Source: an uncultured Streptococcus sp. (lineage in GTDB: Bacteria; Bacillota; Bacilli; Lactobacillales; Streptococcaceae). From it: a DNA stretch of 45,579 nucleotides. Below, in pieces: positions 1-7,962 of this stretch. The position numbers and the translations under genes were made by a program. The notes under the pieces were generated by a model. That model had not been told where the DNA came from. It did no database searches and was given only the letters and a program-made list of their open reading frames with translations. The stretch is from positions 1-45,579 of the forward strand of contig CAKPVT010000009.1 in assembly GCA_934196125.1 (NCBI GenBank), written 5' to 3'. Numbering within the stretch: position 1 is the stretch's first letter; every line of letters starts with the position of its first letter.

Positions 1-798
1 GCTGATAAGCATAAACAATAGCTCTCTTGCGACAGCTCATCTAGTATACTAAACTTAAGATAAACTGTCAACTATTTTTAGAAAATTTTCTGATTAAAAT
101 ATAAATTTCCTTTATTTGAAAGTTCTAAAATGCAGTTAGCCATTTGAGTGTATCAAAAATACCTTAGAGAAATATAGTTGTAATCACTACAAAAATAATT
201 AAAAGAACTCTGATTACTACACACCAAAAAAAGGGGGATATTTAATACCAGCTCAAAGAAGAGATTCCTATCGTGAAATCGCTAGAAGATTGGTTAAAGC
301 TCCTAAAATTATTAACAACAAAGCCAGCATAAGCAAGTTACCTTTATTGAAAATTGGATAAATAACTCTCCTCAAAAGCGTTAGATTATAAACCTCTAAA
401 GAGCTTTTACGAAATAGCTAACTTAGACTTAAAATTTGTTTTTAAGATTTTTGAGCACTTTAATCATCAGAAGTGTTTTATTTACCGTAAATAGCCATTT
501 TTACCATTTACATTTTATTTAATAAAAAGCTTTATGGGCTGAATTTGGTCATTAAAACGCATTTTATGGCTATTATAATCATACATGCATAATTTCTTTG
601 TAAATAATGCCTCTGCATGACTGAAAACTATATGAGTTTCAAAGTAATTTAGTTTTTTCAAAAAATCTTTGAACTATCAAAAACAAGAAAAATTGTTTTC
701 CTTTATCTTTAACTTCAAAAACGAGACTTAAAAGTTGTTCTCACCAGGGGCTAAATTTATCATCTACGACAATTAACAACGAGTCAAAGAAACTCAAA
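1..798. other. Gene-poor region with decayed sequence
   Basis: I see no intact gene here. The stretch is AT-rich with stops in all frames. The only coding-like trace is the IS30-like remnant listed separately at about 203-361. An imperfect hairpin lies around 370-412. The rest (about 420-780) shows nothing I can name; it may be further decayed insertion-sequence material. Confidence 0.5.
203..361 (+). pseudogene. Possible IS30-family transposase N-terminal remnant
   Basis: An open stretch of about 52 codons without a start codon reads through a helix-turn-helix-like segment (SYREIARRLVKAPKIINN) and stops at 359-361. This resembles the N-terminal DNA-binding part of IS30-type transposases, which usually reads like YREIARxLGxxxxTIxxE. 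No catalytic DDE part, no inverted repeats and no further in-frame homology are visible. It is the only plus-strand coding-like trace in this part of the window. A chance resemblance is possible. Confidence 0.35.
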
Positions 799-851
799 AA
801 CGCCTGCTTACGAAGTATTTCTAATTTAGAGACATTTCGTAAACAAGCGTT
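799..851 (-). terminator. Rho-independent terminator of the ribosomal operon
   Basis: A long stem pairs AACGC..TTACGAA at 799-814 with TTCGTAA..GCGTT at 836-851, with an inner palindrome in the loop. On the minus strand it is followed by TTTTTG. It lies about 115 bases past the rplQ stop and is the likely end of the S10-spc-alpha transcript. Confidence 0.75.
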
Positions 852-867
852 ACTAAAAACACCAATA

Positions 868-955
868 TGATGAGTGTTCCCGCTAGGAAAAATCCTAGCG
901 GTAGACCAGAGCTAGACTAAGAACTTTTCAGTTCCATCATCATAACACTCAACAA
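868..955 (-). ncRNA. L17 downstream element-like structured RNA
   Basis: The sequence directly after the rplQ stop folds into a compact multi-stem structure. The outer stem pairs TGAGTGTT at 871-878 with AACACTCA at 946-953. Inside are a nine-base-pair hairpin (CCGCTAGGA 880-888 with TCCTAGCGG 893-901) and a small GAAC/GTTC hairpin (921-934). Position and shape match the L17 downstream element, a conserved RNA of lactic acid bacteria and Listeria found just after the L17 gene. Its function is unknown. The family name rests on position and fold, not on a covariance search. Confidence 0.7.
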
Positions 956-967
956 AATTGATAAAAA

Positions 968-1354
968 TTATACTAATTCAATGATTGCCATTGGAGCAGC
1001 ATCACCACGGCGAGGTTCTGTTTTAAGAATACGAGTGTATCCACCGTTGCGTTCTGCATAACGAGGTGCGATTTCATCGAAAAGTTTTTGAAGAGCAGTT
1101 TGTGAAGTGTATTTTTCAGTAGCATCATCAAAGTTTTCAGATGCAATTTCATTACGTACGAAAGCAGCTGCTTGACGACGAGCATGAAGATCACCGCGTT
1201 TACCTAAAGTAATCATTTTTTCAACTGTTTTACGGATTTCTTTAGCACGAGCTTCTGTTGTTACAATAGATTCGTTAATCAAAAGATCTGTTGTTAAATC
1301 ACGAAGCATTGCTTTACGTTGTGAGCTAGTGCGTCCTAGTTTACGGTAAGCCAT
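968..1354 (-). CDS. rplQ: 50S ribosomal protein L17
   Basis: This encodes a 128-residue large-subunit protein that binds 23S rRNA near the exit-tunnel side of the ribosome. The N-terminus MAYRKLGRTSSQRKAMLRDL and the C-terminal RILKTEPRRGDAAPMAIIEL are L17 signatures, and the length is normal for streptococci. The ATG is preceded by AGGAGG about five bases upstream. It is the last gene of the operon, 14 bases after rpoA, and is followed by the structured 3' element and a terminator. Confidence 0.98.
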   Translation of the reverse strand: MAYRKLGRTSSQRKAMLRDLTTDLLINESIVTTEARAKEIRKTVEKMITLGKRGDLHARRQAAAFVRNEIASENFDDATEKYTSQTALQKLFDEIAPRYAERNGGYTRILKTEPRRGDAAPMAIIELV

Positions 1355-1368
1355 TTTATCCTCCTATA

Positions 1369-2307
1369 TTATTTATCGTTTTTGAGTCCGAGTCCAAGAT
1401 CAGCAAGTTTAACTTTGACTTCTTCAAGACTCTTACGACCAAGGTTACGGACTTTCATCATTTCGGGCTCAGTTTTTTCTGTCAAATCAAATACAGTATT
1501 GATACCTGCGCGTTTAAGACAGTTGTATGAGCGAACTGACAAATCAAGTTCTTCGATGGTACGGTCAAGCACTTTCTCATCGTTCACTTTCTCAGTTTCT
1601 TTCATTACATCAGTGTTTTTAGCCACTTCTGTAAGGTCAGTAAAGAGGGTCAAGTGTTCGATCAAGACACGAGCAGAAAGACCTAAAGCATCTTCAGGAA
1701 TGATTGTGCCATTTGTCATGATTTCGATTGTTAATTTATCAAAGCCATCATTGCTACCTACACGAGCAGGTTCAACTTGATAATTAACTTTTTTCACTGG
1801 TGTGTAGATTGAATCTACAGCCAATGTTCCCACTGGAGCATCTTCTTTTTTATTACCTTCTGCTGGGACATAACCACGTTTTTTAGCAACAGTCATTGTA
1901 GCTTTCAAACTGTGTCCTTCAGCGATTGTAAAGAGATAGTGGTTGGGGTTGACGATTTCAACATCGCTATCTGTTAAAATATCTCCCGCAGTAACTTCTG
2001 CTGGGCCTTCAACATCAAGTTCGATAATTTTTTCATCATCAACATAAGATTTTACTGCAAGTCCCTTAATATTAAGGATGATTTGCATAACATCTTCGCG
2101 CACACCTGGAATAGTGTCAAATTCGTGGAGTACTCCATCAATTTTAATTGATGTTACTGCCGCACCCGGGAGTGAAGACAAGAGTACACGACGAAGAGAA
2201 TTACCTAGAGTTGTCCCATAGCCACGTTCAAGTGGTTCAATGACAAATCTGCCGTAATCTTTATTTTCATCAATTTTTGTTATTATTGGTTTTTCAAACT
2301 CAATCAT
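1369..2307 (-). CDS. rpoA: DNA-directed RNA polymerase subunit alpha
   Basis: This is the 312-residue alpha subunit, which dimerises to start RNA polymerase assembly. The N-terminal domain (about 1-230) begins with MIEFEKPIITKIDEN and contains GYGTTLGNSLRRVLLSSLPG, the conserved assembly segment. An acidic linker (about 231-250) leads to the C-terminal helix-hairpin-helix domain (RSYNCLKRAGINTVFDL, then NLGRKSLEEV), which binds UP elements and activators. A GAGGGAG ribosome binding site precedes the ATG. It sits between rpsK and rplQ, as in other Firmicutes alpha operons. Confidence 0.99.
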   Translation of the reverse strand: MIEFEKPIITKIDENKDYGRFVIEPLERGYGTTLGNSLRRVLLSSLPGAAVTSIKIDGVLHEFDTIPGVREDVMQIILNIKGLAVKSYVDDEKIIELDVEGPAEVTAGDILTDSDVEIVNPNHYLFTIAEGHSLKATMTVAKKRGYVPAEGNKKEDAPVGTLAVDSIYTPVKKVNYQVEPARVGSNDGFDKLTIEIMTNGTIIPEDALGLSARVLIEHLTLFTDLTEVAKNTDVMKETEKVNDEKVLDRTIEELDLSVRSYNCLKRAGINTVFDLTEKTEPEMMKVRNLGRKSLEEVKVKLADLGLGLKNDK

Positions 2308-2354
2308 TTATTATACTCCCTCGAAACGAATCTTGTGTACTATTAAAATTACGA

Positions 2355-2738
2355 TTACACACGACGACGTTTTGGAGGACGAGCACCATTATGTGGCACA
2401 GGGGTAACGTCACGGATTGAAGTCACTTCAAGACCAGCGGCAGCAAGAGCACGAATGGCAGACTCACGACCTGAACCAGGACCTTTTACAGTAACTTCAA
2501 CGGTTTTAAGACCGTGTTCTTGTGCAGATTTTGCAGCAGCTTCAGCAGCCATTTGTGCAGCGAATGGAGTAGATTTACGAGAACCTTTGAATCCAAGAGC
2601 ACCAGCTGATGACCAAGCAATTGCATTACCATGCACATCTGTAATCATAACAATAGTGTTATTGAATGTAGCGTGAATATGAGCAACACCAGATTCGATG
2701 TTCTTTTTCACACGACGTTTACGTGTTGGTTTAGCCAA
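2355..2738 (-). CDS. rpsK: 30S ribosomal protein S11
   Basis: A 127-residue small-subunit protein of the platform, near the mRNA exit region. It carries the S11 core AHIHATFNNTIVMITD, GALGFKGSRKSTPFAAQ and the basic tail PPKRRRV. A GGAGGT site lies about six bases before the ATG. It is 17 bases downstream of rpsM and upstream of rpoA. Confidence 0.98.
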   Translation of the reverse strand: MAKPTRKRRVKKNIESGVAHIHATFNNTIVMITDVHGNAIAWSSAGALGFKGSRKSTPFAAQMAAEAAAKSAQEHGLKTVEVTVKGPGSGRESAIRALAAAGLEVTSIRDVTPVPHNGARPPKRRRV

Positions 2739-2755
2739 TTTTTTTACCTCCTATT

Positions 2756-3121
2756 TTATTTTTTCTTACCTGCAATCGCAACAGTTTTAGCTTTACGAGT
2801 GCGAGCGTTATTTTTAGTGTTTTGTCCACGGACAGGAAGTCCACGACGGTGACGGATACCACGATATGAACCGATTTCCATCAAACGTTTGATGTTCAAG
2901 TTTACTTCGCGACGAAGGTCACCTTCAACTTTAATTGCATCAACTTCACGACGGATAGCATCTTCTTGGTCTGATGTTAAATCTTTAACACGGATATCTT
3001 CTGAAACACCAGCTGCAGCTAAGATTTTCTTAGAAGTAGCAAGACCGATACCATACACATAAGTAAGTGAAATTACTACACGTTTTTCATTTGGAATATC
3101 AACTCCAGCAATACGAGCCAT
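2756..3121 (-). CDS. rpsM: 30S ribosomal protein S13
   Basis: A 121-residue head protein of the small subunit that contacts the 50S subunit and P-site tRNA. The N-terminus MARIAGVDIPNEKRVVISLT and the helix-two-turn-helix YVYGIGLATSKKIL are typical. The C-terminal tail RGQNTKNNARTRKAK is the basic extension that reaches tRNA. An AAGGAG site precedes the ATG. It follows rpmJ by 18 bases. Confidence 0.98.
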   Translation of the reverse strand: MARIAGVDIPNEKRVVISLTYVYGIGLATSKKILAAAGVSEDIRVKDLTSDQEDAIRREVDAIKVEGDLRREVNLNIKRLMEIGSYRGIRHRRGLPVRGQNTKNNARTRKAKTVAIAGKKK

Positions 3122-3139
3122 TTTTTCTCCTTTCTATAA

Positions 3140-3256
3140 TTATCCTTGACGTTGTTTGTGTTTTGGATTCGATGGACAAATTACCATAACACGACCGTTA
3201 CGACGAATAACTTTACAGTATTCGCAAATTGGTTTGACTGACGGTCTTACCTTCAT
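3140..3256 (-). CDS. rpmJ: 50S ribosomal protein L36
   Basis: A 38-residue ORF encodes a protein that starts MKVRPSVKPICEYC and ends PKHKQRQG. Cys11, Cys14, Cys27 and His33 form the zinc ribbon of the C+ type L36. A GGAGGG ribosome binding site precedes the ATG. It lies between infA and rpsM, its standard place. It is short enough that automated gene finders can miss it. Confidence 0.97.
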   Translation of the reverse strand: MKVRPSVKPICEYCKVIRRNGRVMVICPSNPKHKQRQG

Positions 3257-3281
3257 TTTTTAATCCCTCCAATTATTTCGA

Positions 3282-3500
3282 TTATTTAAAGCGGTATGTG
3301 ATGCGTCCACGTGTCAAATCATACGGACTCATTTCAACAGTAACACGGTCACCTACCAAAATACGAATGTAGTTTTTACGGATCTTTCCTGATACAGTTG
3401 CCAAGATTTGGTGTCCATTTTCTAACTCAACAGTAAACATTGCATTAGGCATCGTCTCAACAACTTTACCTTCAATTTCAATCACATCTTCTTTTGCCAC
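3282..3500 (-). CDS. infA: Translation initiation factor IF-1
   Basis: The 72-residue S1/OB-fold factor binds the 30S A site during initiation. The body reads [20 protein letters not shown] and ends [12 protein letters not shown], the full IF-1 length. I place the start at a GTG codon (3498-3500), because a strong AGGGGG ribosome binding site sits nine bases upstream. The family begins MAKED, so the 18 extra in-frame codons upstream (to 3554) are not part of it. A separate promoter lies about 75-100 bases upstream. Confidence 0.97.
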
Positions 3501-3532
3501 GCAAAAGTACCCCCTAAATTTCGATTTGATGT

Positions 3533-3548
3533 CCTCTGAGCACAGAGG
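3533..3548 (-). promoter_or_regulatory. Leader hairpin upstream of infA
   Basis: A six-base-pair stem CCTCTG/CAGAGG with a four-base loop lies in the untranslated leader between the infA promoter and its GTG start. It may affect mRNA stability or initiation. No T-run follows, so it is not a terminator. Confidence 0.4.
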
Positions 3549-3573
3549 TAACAATTATAAGCCAGACTAGCCC

Positions 3574-3602
3574 ATTATATCATGTCTTTTCTACTTGTGC
3601 AA
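3574..3602 (-). promoter_or_regulatory. Internal promoter upstream of infA
   Basis: On the minus strand a TTGCAC -35 (3597-3602) and a TATAAT -10 (3574-3579) are separated by exactly 17 bases. A TG one base before the -10 makes it an extended -10. The -35 lies within a 24-base palindrome at 3587-3610. It would start transcription near 3567 and feed infA, rpmJ, rpsM, rpsK, rpoA and rplQ independently of the S10 promoter. Confidence 0.75.
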
Positions 3603-3610
3603 GTAGAAAA
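3587..3610. repeat. 24-base palindrome between adk and infA
   Basis: TTTTCTACTTG at 3587-3597 pairs perfectly with CAAGTAGAAAA at 3600-3610 around a two-base centre. As RNA it would form a hairpin after adk. As DNA it overlaps the -35 of the infA promoter, so it could be an operator or simply a processing or terminator-like stem. Confidence 0.6.
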
Positions 3611-3618
3611 TTCTTAAA

Positions 3619-4260
3619 TTATTTTAATGATGAGATAGCTTTAACAATATCTGCAAAAACATCATCAATGTCTTGGTTACCTTGAACATCAAAAACAATA
3701 CCTGCTTTACGGTAGTGTTCAATGATTGGTGCACCTTGAGCGATATTAACATCAAGACGACGTTTTACCGTTTCAGGTTTATCGTCCTCACGTTGGTAGA
3801 AGTCATCTTCATTGTAGTCACCAACTGGTGGATTGAATACTTTGTGGAAAGTTTCGCCAGTTTTACGGTTGATAATACGACCACTTAAACGTTCAATAAG
3901 TGATTCTGGGTTAACTTCAATGTTAATCACACCATCTAATTTAAGATCCAAGTTGCTAAGTGTTTCATCTAAAGCGTGTGCTTGTTCAATAGTACGTGGA
4001 TAGCCATCAAGCAAAAAACCTTTTTCTGCGATGTCATCTTGTGCTAAACGTTCTTTAACGATACCGTTCGTAACTTCATCTGGTACAAGTTCACCTTTGT
4101 CGATAAATGATTTTGCAAGGACACCCATTTCAGTTTTGTTTGCCATTGCAGCGCGGAACATATCTCCAGTAGAAATATGAGCTACACCAAATTTTTCAAC
4201 AATTTTTGCTGCTTGAGTTCCTTTACCAGCACCTGGTAAACCCATGATTAAAAGATCCAT
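3619..4260 (-). CDS. adk: Adenylate kinase
   Basis: This cytoplasmic enzyme interconverts ATP plus AMP with two ADP. The P-loop GLPGAGKGT is at residues 7-15. The AMP-binding segment (HISTGDMFRAAM) and the DGYPRT motif follow. The LID region (about 125-165) lacks the four zinc-binding cysteines found in some Gram-positive enzymes, which is usual in streptococci. The 213-residue length is normal. It sits between secY and infA as in other Firmicutes. An AAGGAGA site precedes the ATG. Confidence 0.98.
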   Translation of the reverse strand: MDLLIMGLPGAGKGTQAAKIVEKFGVAHISTGDMFRAAMANKTEMGVLAKSFIDKGELVPDEVTNGIVKERLAQDDIAEKGFLLDGYPRTIEQAHALDETLSNLDLKLDGVINIEVNPESLIERLSGRIINRKTGETFHKVFNPPVGDYNEDDFYQREDDKPETVKRRLDVNIAQGAPIIEHYRKAGIVFDVQGNQDIDDVFADIVKAISSLK

Positions 4261-4330
4261 GATAGTCTCCTTATTTTATTTTTAAATAAATTTAACACCG
4301 AAGTGCTAAACTTATTCAAAAACAAAATAG

Positions 4331-4353
4331 AAAGGTTGACTAGGTCAACCTTT
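4331..4353 (-). terminator. Hairpin between secY and adk
   Basis: A perfect ten-base-pair stem (AAAGGTTGAC with GTCAACCTTT, loop of three) lies directly after the secY stop. The minus-strand tail is CTATTTTG rather than a pure T-run. It may act as a partial terminator or a 3'-end stabiliser that lowers read-through into adk. Confidence 0.5.
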
Positions 4354-4356
4354 ATT

Positions 4357-5661
4357 CTATTCTGCTGTGTTCATGAATCCAACATACTGTCTCTTCAAAA
4401 GATAGCCTTCAAGTTGTTTCATACCTTCAATACCTGTTGAAACCAAGATAAGTAAGCTTGTTCCTCCAAGAGCAATACTGCTAGATAGGTTCATTGCTTG
4501 TTGAGCGATAATTGGTGTTAATGAGATAAACGCCAAGAAAATTGAACCTACAGTAGCTAATTTCTTCAAGAGTGAAGACATGTATTCTTCTGTTTCACGC
4601 CCAGGTCGAACACTAGGAATATATGACGCACCTTTTTGTAAGTTTTCTGCTGTTTTTTCAGGATTAACTTGCACAAAAGTATAGAAGAATGTAAATAAAA
4701 TAATTAGCACTGCATAAACTACCATACCGCTTGGTTTTTGGTAATTCAAGAATGATTCTAGAGTAGTTAACCAAGGAATGTCTTTTCCATTTGAAATCAA
4801 CAGAATAATCGTACTTGGAATTGTTGTAATCGAGCTAACAAAGATAACAGGAATGACGCCGGCTGGATTAATTTTTAAAGGAAGGTAAGAACTTGTAGGC
4901 GCACCTTGAACAAGTTTTGTATATTGAATTGGAATTTTGTATTCTGCTTGTTGAACAAAGGTTGTAAAGAATACAATTACCAACACTGCCACAATCAACA
5001 AAGCTACAAAGATGTATGAAGATAATAAATCACTTGAACGTACATTCACAAAGAAATCTTCATAAATTGTTGAGATAGCATTTGGAATCGATGAAATGAT
5101 ACCTGCAAAGATAATCATTGAGACACCATTACCAAAACCTTTGTCGGTGATTTGCTCACCAAGCCATGTCACAATCATACTACCTGTTGTTAACAAGGCA
5201 CCAATGAGAAGATAAGTCTTAACATTTGGTGTTGATACCAATGAAACACTTGACAGAGCATTAAATCCCGCTGTAATACCAATAGATTGAACGAAAGCTA
5301 GGACGAGTGAAATATAGCGCGTTGCTTGATTAAGCTTACGGCGCCCTACTTCACCTTGTTTACTCCATTCGACAAATTTAGGTAAGATATCCATTTGCAA
5401 CAGTTGAACGACGATGGATGCTGTGATATATGGGCTAACACCCATAGAGAATACAGAGAAGTTGCTCATAGCATTACCAGAAACAAGGTTCAACATATTT
5501 AAGAAGGGAAGCTTCCCTAATTGTTCAAGACTTTTCGCATTGATACCTGGCACAGTAATATGCGTTCCAATGCGGAAAACCAAGATGATAAAAAGTGTAA
5601 AGAAAATTTTATTTCTAACATTTTTTACCTTTAGTGCATCTTTAAGTAATTTAAAGAACAT
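4357..5661 (-). CDS. secY: Preprotein translocase subunit SecY
   Basis: The 434-residue channel subunit of the Sec translocon spans the membrane about ten times. It begins MFFKLLKDALKVKNVRNKI, has the first membrane helix at about 17-36 (ending near HITVPGI) and the plug region around 40-75. It ends with the cytoplasmic tail EGYLLKRQYVGFM. The conserved cytoplasmic loop PSVRPGRETEEYMS is near residue 355. It follows rplO by 15 bases and is the usual membrane protein gene of the spc block. Confidence 0.98.
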   Translation of the reverse strand: MFFKLLKDALKVKNVRNKIFFTLFIILVFRIGTHITVPGINAKSLEQLGKLPFLNMLNLVSGNAMSNFSVFSMGVSPYITASIVVQLLQMDILPKFVEWSKQGEVGRRKLNQATRYISLVLAFVQSIGITAGFNALSSVSLVSTPNVKTYLLIGALLTTGSMIVTWLGEQITDKGFGNGVSMIIFAGIISSIPNAISTIYEDFFVNVRSSDLLSSYIFVALLIVAVLVIVFFTTFVQQAEYKIPIQYTKLVQGAPTSSYLPLKINPAGVIPVIFVSSITTIPSTIILLISNGKDIPWLTTLESFLNYQKPSGMVVYAVLIILFTFFYTFVQVNPEKTAENLQKGASYIPSVRPGRETEEYMSSLLKKLATVGSIFLAFISLTPIIAQQAMNLSSSIALGGTSLLILVSTGIEGMKQLEGYLLKRQYVGFMNTAE

Positions 5662-5676
5662 ACTAAGCCCTCCTCA

Positions 5677-6117
5677 TTAGATGATTTCGATTGAACCACC
5701 TTTTGCAGTGATAGCTGCTTCAGCAGATTTTGAGAATTTAGTTGCTTTAACAGTCAATTTTTTAGTCAATTCGCCGTTACCAAGAACTTTAACACCTGAT
5801 TTTTCAGCACGGATAATTCCAGCTTCTTTAAGAACAACTGGAGTTACTTCAGTACCGTCTTCAAAGACGTTAAGTTGGTCAAGGTTTACAAGAGCGTATT
5901 CTTTAGCGTTGATGTTCAAGAAACCACGTTTTGGCATACGACGGAACAATGGAGTTTGTCCACCTTCAAAACCAAGACGTACTTTACCACCGCTACGAGC
6001 TTTTTGTCCTTTTTGACCACGTCCAGCTGTTTTACCATTACCAGATGAAGTACCACGACCTACACGGTTACGTACTTTACGAGAACCTTCTGCTGGTTTA
6101 AGTTCATGAAGTTTCAT
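5677..6117 (-). CDS. rplO: 50S ribosomal protein L15
   Basis: A 146-residue large-subunit assembly protein. It starts MKLHELKPAEGSRKVRNRVG, followed by the glycine- and lysine-rich extension that threads into 23S rRNA, then GFEGGQTPLFRRMPKRGF. The length matches the family. It is separated from rpmD by an unusually long 138-base spacer with two strong hairpins. Confidence 0.98.
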   Translation of the reverse strand: MKLHELKPAEGSRKVRNRVGRGTSSGNGKTAGRGQKGQKARSGGKVRLGFEGGQTPLFRRMPKRGFLNINAKEYALVNLDQLNVFEDGTEVTPVVLKEAGIIRAEKSGVKVLGNGELTKKLTVKATKFSKSAEAAITAKGGSIEII

Positions 6118-6154
6118 TATTAATTTTCTCCTTATTTGTAAAATGCTAGCGCCT

Positions 6155-6237
6155 CTATGAGGGGAAAGGACTCCCCATAGAAACTCGCCTATACTATATC
6201 TAGTTTAAGTCGCAAGAGATTTCTCCGCGACTTAAAC
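6155..6237 (-). other. Paired hairpins between rpmD and rplO
   Basis: The spacer holds two stems. One pairs CTATG..GGGG with CCCCATAG at 6155-6180. The other is a perfect eleven-base-pair stem, GTTTAAGTCGC at 6203-6213 with GCGACTTAAAC at 6227-6237. Neither has a T-run, so neither looks like a terminator. They may be RNase processing or mRNA stability elements within the operon. Confidence 0.55.
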
Positions 6238-6255
6238 CTAAAATTATTATGTTAA

Positions 6256-6438
6256 TTATTTAACATCTTCAACAGTTACCAAGTGTGAAACTGCAGTAAC
6301 CATTCCACGAATAGCTGGTGTGTCTTCTTTGACAACCGAGCTATTCAATTTACCAAGTCCAAGAGCAGCAACTGTTTTGCGTTGTGCAGGAATGCGTCCG
6401 ATTGGAGACTTAGTCAAAGTAATTTTAATTTGAGCCAT
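6256..6438 (-). CDS. rpmD: 50S ribosomal protein L30
   Basis: A 60-residue large-subunit protein, full length for bacterial L30. It reads MAQIKITLTKSPIGRIPAQR, then KTVAALGLGKLNSSVV. An AAGGGG site lies upstream of the ATG. It is 14 bases after rpsE. Confidence 0.97.
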   Translation of the reverse strand: MAQIKITLTKSPIGRIPAQRKTVAALGLGKLNSSVVKEDTPAIRGMVTAVSHLVTVEDVK

Positions 6439-6452
6439 TATTATCCCCTTTC

Positions 6453-6947
6453 TTAAGCTAAATCAGAAACTGAAATACCGCGAAGAGCAGCAACGTCTTC
6501 TGCACGTTTAAGTTGTTTCAAACCTTCAACAGTTGCACGAACGATATTGATTGGAGTGTTTGAACCAAGTGATTTAGATGTAACATCTGCAACACCTGCC
6601 AATTCGATGACGGCACGTACAGCACCACCAGCGGCAACCCCAGCACCTTCTACAGCAGGTTTCAACAACACTTTAGCTCCACCAAATTCTGAACGAACTT
6701 CGTGAGGAATTGTTGTACCAACCATAGGTACTTCGATTAAGTTTTTCTTAGCGTCTTCAACAGCTTTACGAATAGCTTCTGGTACTTCTTGAGCTTTACC
6801 AGTACCGAAACCTACACGACCATTACGATCACCAACAACCACAAGAGCAGCAAAGCGGAGACGACGTCCACCTTTAACAACTTTTGTAACACGGTTGATA
6901 GCAACAACGCGTTCTTCAAGTTCAACTGCATTATCTTTAAATGCCAT
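6453..6947 (-). CDS. rpsE: 30S ribosomal protein S5
   Basis: A 164-residue small-subunit protein important for decoding accuracy. The double-stranded RNA-binding-like N-terminal domain includes ERVVAINRVTKVVKGGRRLR and VGFGTGKAQEVPEAIRKA. The C-terminal domain contains the GVRAV-like segment GAVRAVIELAGV. Length and order (rplR, rpsE, rpmD) are canonical. Confidence 0.98.
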   Translation of the reverse strand: MAFKDNAVELEERVVAINRVTKVVKGGRRLRFAALVVVGDRNGRVGFGTGKAQEVPEAIRKAVEDAKKNLIEVPMVGTTIPHEVRSEFGGAKVLLKPAVEGAGVAAGGAVRAVIELAGVADVTSKSLGSNTPINIVRATVEGLKQLKRAEDVAALRGISVSDLA

Positions 6948-6965
6948 TATTAAGTGTCCTCCCTA

Positions 6966-7322
6966 TTAGAATTTCAATCCGTTTTCACGAGCTGAGTCAG
7001 CCAAAGCTTTAACACGTCCGTGATAGAGATATCCACCGCGGTCAAACACCACTTCAGAAATACCTTTAGCTACTGCGCGTTCAGCAACAAGTTTACCGAC
7101 AACAACGGCTTGTTCTGTTTTAGTTCCTTTAGAAACTTCTTTATCAAGAGTTGATGCACTTGCGAGCGTTACACCCGCTACGTCATCAATAACTTGAGCG
7201 TAGATGCCTGTATTAGAACGGAAAACGTTCAAACGTGGGCGATCAGCAGTTCCAGAGAGTTTACCGCGAACGCGACGGTGGCGTTTTTGGCGGATTTTAT
7301 TTTTATCTGGTTTCGAAATCAC
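6966..7322 (-). CDS. rplR: 50S ribosomal protein L18
   Basis: A 118-residue protein that binds 5S rRNA together with L5. I start it at the GTG at 7320-7322, giving MISKPDKNKIRQKRHRRVRG. The ribosome binding site AAGAGG lies about eight bases before it. An in-frame GTG at 7329-7331 would overlap that site and is less likely. The body ends RVKALADSARENGLKF, as in other streptococci. It is followed by rpsE after 18 bases. Confidence 0.96.
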   Translation of the reverse strand: MISKPDKNKIRQKRHRRVRGKLSGTADRPRLNVFRSNTGIYAQVIDDVAGVTLASASTLDKEVSKGTKTEQAVVVGKLVAERAVAKGISEVVFDRGGYLYHGRVKALADSARENGLKF

Positions 7323-7387
7323 AATTTTCACCTCTTAATTAATTGATTAATGTCAAAACGACACATTATAAATGCTAGAACATGGGC

Positions 7388-7410
7388 TTTGCAAGAGTAA
7401 GTCTTGCAAA
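7388..7410 (-). other. Hairpin between rplF and rplR
   Basis: TTTGCAAGA at 7388-7396 pairs perfectly with TCTTGCAAA at 7402-7410 around a five-base loop. It lies 15 bases after the rplF stop, in a spacer of about 100 bases before the rplR start. No T-run follows. It is probably a stability or processing stem. Confidence 0.5.
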
Positions 7411-7425
7411 ATTTCCCACAATCTA

Positions 7426-7962
7426 TTATTTACCAGTTTTACCTTCTTTACGACGTACGTATTCACCAACGTAACGGATACCTTTACCTTTGTAAGGTTC
7501 TGGAGCACGAAGGCCACGGATGTAAGCTGCTGTTTGACCAACAACTTCTTTGTTGATACCGTTAACGACGATAGAAGTTGCAGATGGAACTTCAAATGAA
7601 ACGCCTTCTGGAGCTTCTACTTCGTCTTGGTGAGATTTACCTACAGAAAGTACAAGTTTTGAACCTTGAAGTTGAGCACGGTAACCAACCCCGCGCATTT
7701 CAAGTTCTTTTTTGAAACCTTCCGAAACACCAACAACCATGTTGTTCAAGTTAGCACGAGCTGTTCCGTGGATTGTTTTCATTTCTTTTGAGTCGTTTGG
7801 ACGGTGAAGTGAAACTTCAGTGCCTTCAACTTTGATTTCAATGTTTTTGTTAAACTCACGAGTGAGTTCGCCTTTAGGTCCTTTGACAGTTACTACGTTA
7901 TCATTGTTAGTAACTTCTACACCAGCAGGCAAGTTGATAACTTTATTACCAATACGTGACAT
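7426..7962 (-). CDS. rplF: 50S ribosomal protein L6
   Basis: A 178-residue protein at the base of the L7/L12 stalk near the sarcin-ricin loop. It starts MSRIGNKVINLPAGVEV and contains the second-repeat motif EPYKGKGIRYVGEYVRRKEG near the C-terminus. The length is normal. A CAGGAG site precedes the ATG. It is 143 bases from rpsH. Confidence 0.98.
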   Translation of the reverse strand: MSRIGNKVINLPAGVEVTNNDNVVTVKGPKGELTREFNKNIEIKVEGTEVSLHRPNDSKEMKTIHGTARANLNNMVVGVSEGFKKELEMRGVGYRAQLQGSKLVLSVGKSHQDEVEAPEGVSFEVPSATSIVVNGINKEVVGQTAAYIRGLRAPEPYKGKGIRYVGEYVRRKEGKTGK

